A stretch of 52,503 bases of DNA. Origin: Pseudomonas ovata (GTDB lineage Bacteria; Pseudomonadota; Gammaproteobacteria; Pseudomonadales; Pseudomonadaceae). Both the position numbers and the translations under genes were made by a program. The DNA lies in the NCBI RefSeq assembly GCF_003131185.1, contig NZ_QFFU01000035.1, forward strand, positions 1 to 52,503. Direction: 5' to 3'. The notes beneath the pieces are model-generated. The model saw only the letters and a list, made by a program, of their open reading frames with translations. It had not been told where the DNA came from and did no database searches. Of this stretch, positions 48,824 through 52,503 are shown piece after piece (the first letter of the stretch is position 1; each line of letters starts with the position of its first letter).

Positions 48824-49915
48824 TCAATGCTTTACCAGCTTTAGGCAGGGCTCTCCTAGGCCCACTGGAGTATCGGTGTAGCGAGATTGTGACAAAGGCA
48901 TATCGAGGATGCTCACAGCATCCCGCACCCTGGCCGGCGCAAGATGTGCATACTTCTCTGTCATTTGAATCGTCGAATGACCCAGCAAATCGCGAATCTC
49001 GATCAGTGGCACACCGGCTGACACCAGCCATGCTGCACAGGTGTGTCGCAGATCGTGAATCGTGAAGTCCGTGATACCTGATTTTTCGCACGCACGCTCA
49101 AACCCCTCAGAAAGGTCGGAGACGCGCGCGCCGTTCTTGCGAGCGAAAACCCAGGGTGTCGACGGACAATGCTCTGCCCGTTCGGCCATCCTGCTTTTCA
49201 GCGCGGCCAACGACCCTTCATTCAGCGGGATACTTCGGCGCTTCGCCGCCTTTGTATGCACCCCGTCCAGGTAAATCAGCCGGTTGGCAAAATCGACCCG
49301 GCGCCACTCCAGCCCCAGCATTTCCTCTTTGCGACATCCTGTGTTGACTGCCAGGCGCACGAAGTCTTCCAGCATCACACCGAACCGCTGCTTGCGTGCG
49401 GTACGGCAAAGGCCATCAACTTCTGCGCGGGTAATCCAGCGCACACGGCTTTCAGGCTCTTTGAGCGTCCGCCCCTTCACCGGGTTGGGCAGCTTCCATT
49501 CCAGCTCTACCACGCACCAGTTGATTGCCGCCGACAACGCGGCCAGCTCCCGGTTGATGGTTGCCGGCGACTTGCCGGCCTTTGTCCTGCCTGATGAGTA
49601 CTCGCGAATATCCTTACCCGCCAGGTCGTTCATCACCACGCCCGAAAAATGCTCTCGCAGTGCCTTGACCCGATGTTGGGTGGTATCAAAGCTTTTCTGC
49701 GAGGTAGCTGCATGGTCAAGGTATTCAATCATGACCTCTTCGAAAGTCCTGGGCGGATCAACGCCCAGCTCTCTCTGGCGCCACGCCGCGCCCCTGTGTT
49801 CCTGCTCTATGGCCTTGGCTGCTGCGTAGTCCTCGGTGCCAGCAGAGCGTCTAATGTACGTGCCATCTGCTGCGGTGAAACTGATCCACCAAGTTTTTCC
49901 TCTTTTGTATGGCAT
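48824..49915 (-). CDS. Tyrosine recombinase (prophage/island integrase)
   Basis: A 363-residue integrase. An N-terminal arm-binding region (about 1-45), a SAM-like core-binding domain (about 57-145) and the catalytic domain carry Arg195 (NTGCRKEEMLGL), His287/Arg290 (HDLRHT), His313 (LLGHST) and nucleophile Tyr322 (TEKYAHL). All catalytic residues are present, so it may be active. It points toward and ends 10 bases from tRNA-Leu, the standard place for an integrated element. Confidence 0.93.
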   Translation of the reverse strand: MPYKRGKTWWISFTAADGTYIRRSAGTEDYAAAKAIEQEHRGAAWRQRELGVDPPRTFEEVMIEYLDHAATSQKSFDTTQHRVKALREHFSGVVMNDLAGKDIREYSSGRTKAGKSPATINRELAALSAAINWCVVELEWKLPNPVKGRTLKEPESRVRWITRAEVDGLCRTARKQRFGVMLEDFVRLAVNTGCRKEEMLGLEWRRVDFANRLIYLDGVHTKAAKRRSIPLNEGSLAALKSRMAERAEHCPSTPWVFARKNGARVSDLSEGFERACEKSGITDFTIHDLRHTCAAWLVSAGVPLIEIRDLLGHSTIQMTEKYAHLAPARVRDAVSILDMPLSQSRYTDTPVGLGEPCLKLVKH

Positions 49916-50118
49916 GCCCTCTCCTTGGATACGCCGCCCGCGTCGGGGAGGGTATCAGGGATGCTGGCCTCGATCATCTTGACCAGCTTGTCGTAATGGA
50001 CGCGCAGCGGGCCGAGGCCGCGCACGCATGGAAGCTTTCCGCTCTTTGCCAGTGCATAAGCGGTGGTGCGCCCGATGCTCAGCATCTCGGCCGCTTGGGA
50101 AATTGAAATCAGGCGCAT
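49807..50118 (-). CDS. Excisionase-like HTH protein overlapping the integrase
   Basis: A 103-residue protein with an N-terminal winged helix-turn-helix of the excisionase/AlpA class (ISISQAAEMLSIGRTTAYAL). The C-terminal part (about 65-103) extends 109 bases into the integrase gene in another frame. GGAG precedes ATG 50118. It probably controls excision or integrase expression. Confidence 0.75.
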   Translation of the reverse strand: MRLISISQAAEMLSIGRTTAYALAKSGKLPCVRGLGPLRVHYDKLVKMIEASIPDTLPDAGGVSKERACHTKEEKLGGSVSPQQMARTLDALLAPRTTQQPRP

Positions 50119-50202
50119 GTGGGTACTCCGTTGCCGCCGGACGGCAGGCATATAAAGGAAGGGAAGGGTGTTAGGATCGCGGCCAATCACGAGGGCCAGA
50201 CA

Positions 50203-50439
50203 ATGCCGCAGCACAACATCTACGATGAGTACAAGGGCCTCAGGCTCTGGAATTACATGACGTGCGAAAAGGACGAGGAAGGCCGCGAGGTGTGGCAGAT
50301 CAAGGTTGAGGTCAGACGCGGGCGCGATGAGGTGGTGATTCCTGCCGTTGAGCCCGAGCAGACCTATGTCGATCGCATGTACGCCCAGTCTGCAGGCCGC
50401 GAGCTTGGAAAGCGCCTGGTGGATGAAGCCGGGCTGTAG
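50203..50439 (+). CDS. Small phage-type protein on the opposite strand
   Basis: A 78-residue acidic/basic protein (MPQHNIYDEYKGLRLWNYMT at the start) without recognised family. GAGGG lies nine bases upstream of ATG 50203. It is the only plus-strand gene seen in the prophage part and is divergent from the excisionase-like gene. Confidence 0.6.
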   Translation: MPQHNIYDEYKGLRLWNYMTCEKDEEGREVWQIKVEVRRGRDEVVIPAVEPEQTYVDRMYAQSAGRELGKRLVDEAGL

Positions 50440-50443
50440 CGCT

Positions 50444-50806
50444 TCATGTCGGCACCGCCTCGGCCATGAGGGCGCGAGCCGCCAGCCATGCTTTGCCGTC
50501 GTCGGTTGCCGAGCCCTGGCCGCTGTCAAAATTTTGCAGAAGTTGCTGGCCGCACTCGCCGGTTACAAGGGCTTTGAGCGATTTGCTCAGGACATCTTTC
50601 ATGGCCGAATCTTCGCGCCAGACATCACGAATGCTCATCGCTGCGGCTTTTAGGGTTTCGTTCTCGGCCTCAAGCCTCTCAATGCGCGTGCAGTGCGTCA
50701 GGTGGATGTCGACCAGCTCACTGATCGCCTGCTGCTTGGATTTCCGGCTGAAGCGCTCAACCAGGCTCCGGCGGTCGCCGCTGCTTACAATTTCGAAAAC
50801 GCTCAT
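50444..50806 (-). CDS. Phage-type protein with helical segment, unknown function
   Basis: A 120-residue helical protein (MSVFEIVSSGDRRSLVERFS at the start) with a possible coiled coil near IERLEAENETLKAAAMS. ATG 50806 overlaps the stop of the upstream gene as ATGA. No family is recognised. Confidence 0.6.
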   Translation of the reverse strand: MSVFEIVSSGDRRSLVERFSRKSKQQAISELVDIHLTHCTRIERLEAENETLKAAAMSIRDVWREDSAMKDVLSKSLKALVTGECGQQLLQNFDSGQGSATDDGKAWLAARALMAEAVPT

Positions 50807-51189
50807 GGCGTCACCACCCGGCGAGCCCACCAGCACACCGGACCATCGTCCGTGTCGTGAATGGCTAGGCAGAACCAGTCTTGTCCATCAGGGCGATCAG
50901 GCTCCCAGTAACTGCAATCCGGGTCGCCTGCTTCAAAGTAGCGCTCAGAGATTGATTCATCGCTGTGATATTCGAGCGAGACCATTTTTACTTGCAGGCC
51001 CTGCTCAGCGATCCAGGCCTTGCAGCGTTCACCATCACCCTCATCAAAGTCGGGCAGATCTGGGTGCTGGAAGAAGCCGTTTTCGTCGCGAACCACTTTC
51101 GCAGACTGGATCAATTCAATTTGTGGACTGCCAACCGAATATTTCACAATTTCAGCTTTTAATTCCGCCAGTTTGCTTTCTGTCAGCAT
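50803..51189 (-). CDS. Phage-type acidic protein, unknown function
   Basis: A 128-residue acidic protein starting MLTESKLAELKAEIVK and ending CWWARRVVTP. AAGGA lies seven bases before ATG 51189. It is translationally coupled to the following gene by a four-base overlap. No function is recognised. Confidence 0.6.
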   Translation of the reverse strand: MLTESKLAELKAEIVKYSVGSPQIELIQSAKVVRDENGFFQHPDLPDFDEGDGERCKAWIAEQGLQVKMVSLEYHSDESISERYFEAGDPDCSYWEPDRPDGQDWFCLAIHDTDDGPVCWWARRVVTP

Positions 51190-51245
51190 GACTTCATCCT
51201 TGCCGCCCACCGGGCAGCATCAAGAGATAGGGGATAGAGGAAGGG

Positions 51246-51398
51246 CTAGAACCCCGGCGTGTATTCAGCCTCATAGGCTTCTTTCGGGGTTTGTCCGCGC
51301 GCCCAGTTGTACTTTTTCCACATTTCGGGCTGACCGGGGTGGTGGCCTTGCTTGGCTGCCAGCTCTAGCAGTTCGGCCCACCACTGATTCCACGTCAT
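51246..51398 (-). CDS. 50-residue phage protein coupled to the methyltransferase
   Basis: A short gene coding MTWNQWWAELLELAAKQGHH and ending AYEAEYTPGF. Its ATG overlaps the methyltransferase stop as ATGA, and GGAGGCAGC lies upstream. Its Trp-rich start and coupling support a real gene. Confidence 0.6.
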   Translation of the reverse strand: MTWNQWWAELLELAAKQGHHPGQPEMWKKYNWARGQTPKEAYEAEYTPGF

Positions 51399-52318
51399 GC
51401 TGCCTCCATGAGCGCTTGGATAACCCTCTGGCCCGCCAGCGGCGGTACCGCGTTGCCTGCCATGTGCATCGTGAGTCGGTGGTTGTCGGGGCGCAGAGTG
51501 TCGAACGGGAAGGTCTGGGCGGCCAGGGCTTCGCTGGCGCTGAGCATTCGCATCTCGTCGCCGCGTACCAGGGCCCAGCGATCCAAGGTAGTGATAGTGC
51601 CGATAGGACGCTCAGTACAGCGCCCAGTGAGGCCAGAGCCCTTGCCGTAGTACGGCATGATGAATCGGTCGCCGAAGCGCTTTCGGCCATTCTCGACACG
51701 TAGCAACGTGGCTGGCGCTCGGCCCTCTCGCACGATGGGTGACCAGCGGCCGGCGTTGAAGTCCAGGAAGGTCGAGGCCGGCACATGCTGTCGCTTGTGC
51801 AGCTCAAGCATCAAAGGTGCTCGACTGCGGGTCAACACGATGAACAGGCGAACGCGGTGCTGTGGCACGCCCAGGTCGGCACAGTCCACGACATGCGGCG
51901 CAGCCTGGTAGCCCAGCGCCTGCACTGCGGCCACCCAGGCCGGATAGAGCGCCCAGTCAGTGAACTCGGGCACGTTCTCGACTAGCGCCGCTTGCGGCCT
52001 GTGAAACTCCAGAGCTGACACAACCGCCCAGGCCGTGGACCGGCTTGAGTCATGCTGCGGGTTGCCCGAGGCTTTGCCGCGAGCCTTCGAATGGCCTTGG
52101 CAGCAAGGCGATGCCAGCAGCAGATCGTGAGCCGGCACTTTCTCCCATTGCGCCTGGTGCAGGTCCTGGCAGATGTGCTGGGTGTCGGGGTGGTTGGCTG
52201 CGTGCCATTCAACTGCGGCCGGTGAGTGATTCGCGGCCCAGAGGACCTTGACGCCTGCGGCGCGCGCGCCGGTGCTCCATCCGCCGAGGCCGGCGAACAG
52301 GTCGATTGCTGTGGTCAT
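51395..52318 (-). CDS. Orphan DNA cytosine-C5 methyltransferase
   Basis: A 307-residue m5C methyltransferase. Motif I IDLFAGLGGWSTG (5-17), motif IV SPCCQGHS (70-77, catalytic Cys73), motif VI ENVPEF near 115, motif VIII QHRVRLF, motif IX region with RMLSASEALAAQTFP, and motif X GNAVPPLAG. The usual SPPCQ reads SPCCQ. No restriction enzyme gene is adjacent, so it is probably a phage-protective or regulatory methylase. The recognition sequence cannot be read from the protein. Confidence 0.9.
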   Translation of the reverse strand: MTTAIDLFAGLGGWSTGARAAGVKVLWAANHSPAAVEWHAANHPDTQHICQDLHQAQWEKVPAHDLLLASPCCQGHSKARGKASGNPQHDSSRSTAWAVVSALEFHRPQAALVENVPEFTDWALYPAWVAAVQALGYQAAPHVVDCADLGVPQHRVRLFIVLTRSRAPLMLELHKRQHVPASTFLDFNAGRWSPIVREGRAPATLLRVENGRKRFGDRFIMPYYGKGSGLTGRCTERPIGTITTLDRWALVRGDEMRMLSASEALAAQTFPFDTLRPDNHRLTMHMAGNAVPPLAGQRVIQALMEAA

Positions 52319-52332
52319 TTGGGATAACTCGC

Positions 52333-52503
52333 TCAGGCCTGAGATATTTGCGGTGTGGTGCCGGCGCCTGTGGCCAGGCCTGCATGGAGATCTACCCTCA
52401 TGCCTGCCAGCATGCCGGCGATCTGCGCGTCCAGATCAAGCTCTACTTCTGGCCGCTTTCGGTGCTGGCCAATTTCCTGCGATGCCAGATAGGACTCGAT
52501 GAG
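52333..52503 (-). CDS. C-terminal part of a phage gene cut by the window end
   Basis: An open frame of 56 codons entering from the window edge (visible residues include SYLASQEIGQHRKRPEVELD) and ending at 52333, 15 bases before the methyltransferase start. It shows no recognised domain; start lies outside. Confidence 0.5.
   Translation of the reverse strand, partial: LIESYLASQEIGQHRKRPEVELDLDAQIAGMLAGMRVDLHAGLATGAGTTPQISQA

Noticed and set aside
1..52503. CRISPR arrays or rRNA genes
   Set aside because: No regularly spaced direct repeats and no rRNA-like sequence were seen.

Overview
The window reads as the chromosome of a GC-rich Pseudomonas, most likely of the P. putida/P. fluorescens lineage. 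The reasons are REP/REPIN-type repeats ending in 'GCGGGCAAGC' or 'CTCCCACA', a 1617-residue NAD-dependent glutamate dehydrogenase, a periplasmic gluconolactonase, and the housekeeping order lpxH-ppiB / glnS-cysS / folD / tRNA-Arg-His-Leu. All calls come from reading the sequence and translations; no database search was possible.

Layout. (1) 1-113 is the right end of an IS3-family element. (2) 382-5416 is a seven-gene operon matching E. coli yjfIJKLMC: DUF2170, a PspA/IM30 coiled coil, DUF2491, DUF350, a DUF1190 lipoprotein and an ATP-grasp glutathionylspermidine-synthase-like ligase. A rhomboid protease gene is inserted directly after the PspA gene. (3) 5678-9102 pairs a YCF48/BNR-repeat exported protein with an RND/MMPL exporter. 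(4) 9162-12273 holds small genes, a stand-alone copy of the membrane-anchor part of membrane glucose dehydrogenase, and a secreted gluconolactonase. (5) 12294-24048, minus strand, is one long array read MoxR, DUF58, DUF4381, BatA, BatB, BatD, then SbcD and SbcC. (6) 24258-30716 has an amidohydrolase-like protein, a small conserved protein and gdhB with a terminator and a REPIN behind it.

(7) 30981-41384 is the most unusual block. It holds an outer-membrane porin, an APC permease, DUF3156, a FeaR-like AraC regulator, a TetR regulator, a cupin, a PuuB-like FAD amine oxidoreductase, two short-chain dehydrogenases, MoaF and a LuxR-type regulator. MoaF with a LuxR-type regulator recalls the Klebsiella monoamine (tyramine) regulon, and FeaR is the E. 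coli regulator of aromatic amine oxidation. I infer an undescribed amine or amino-alcohol uptake and oxidation system with three regulators, a good sigma-54 promoter candidate and several dyad operators. A Bcr/CflA exporter follows.

(8) 42708-48814 is conserved housekeeping: lpxH, ppiB, glnS, cysS, folD and three tRNA genes. (9) From 48824 to the end is the edge of a prophage or island integrated at the 3' end of tRNA-Leu(TAG): tyrosine integrase, excisionase-like HTH protein, small phage proteins, an orphan cytosine-C5 methyltransferase and a gene cut by the window end. No CRISPR array, rRNA gene or origin was seen.
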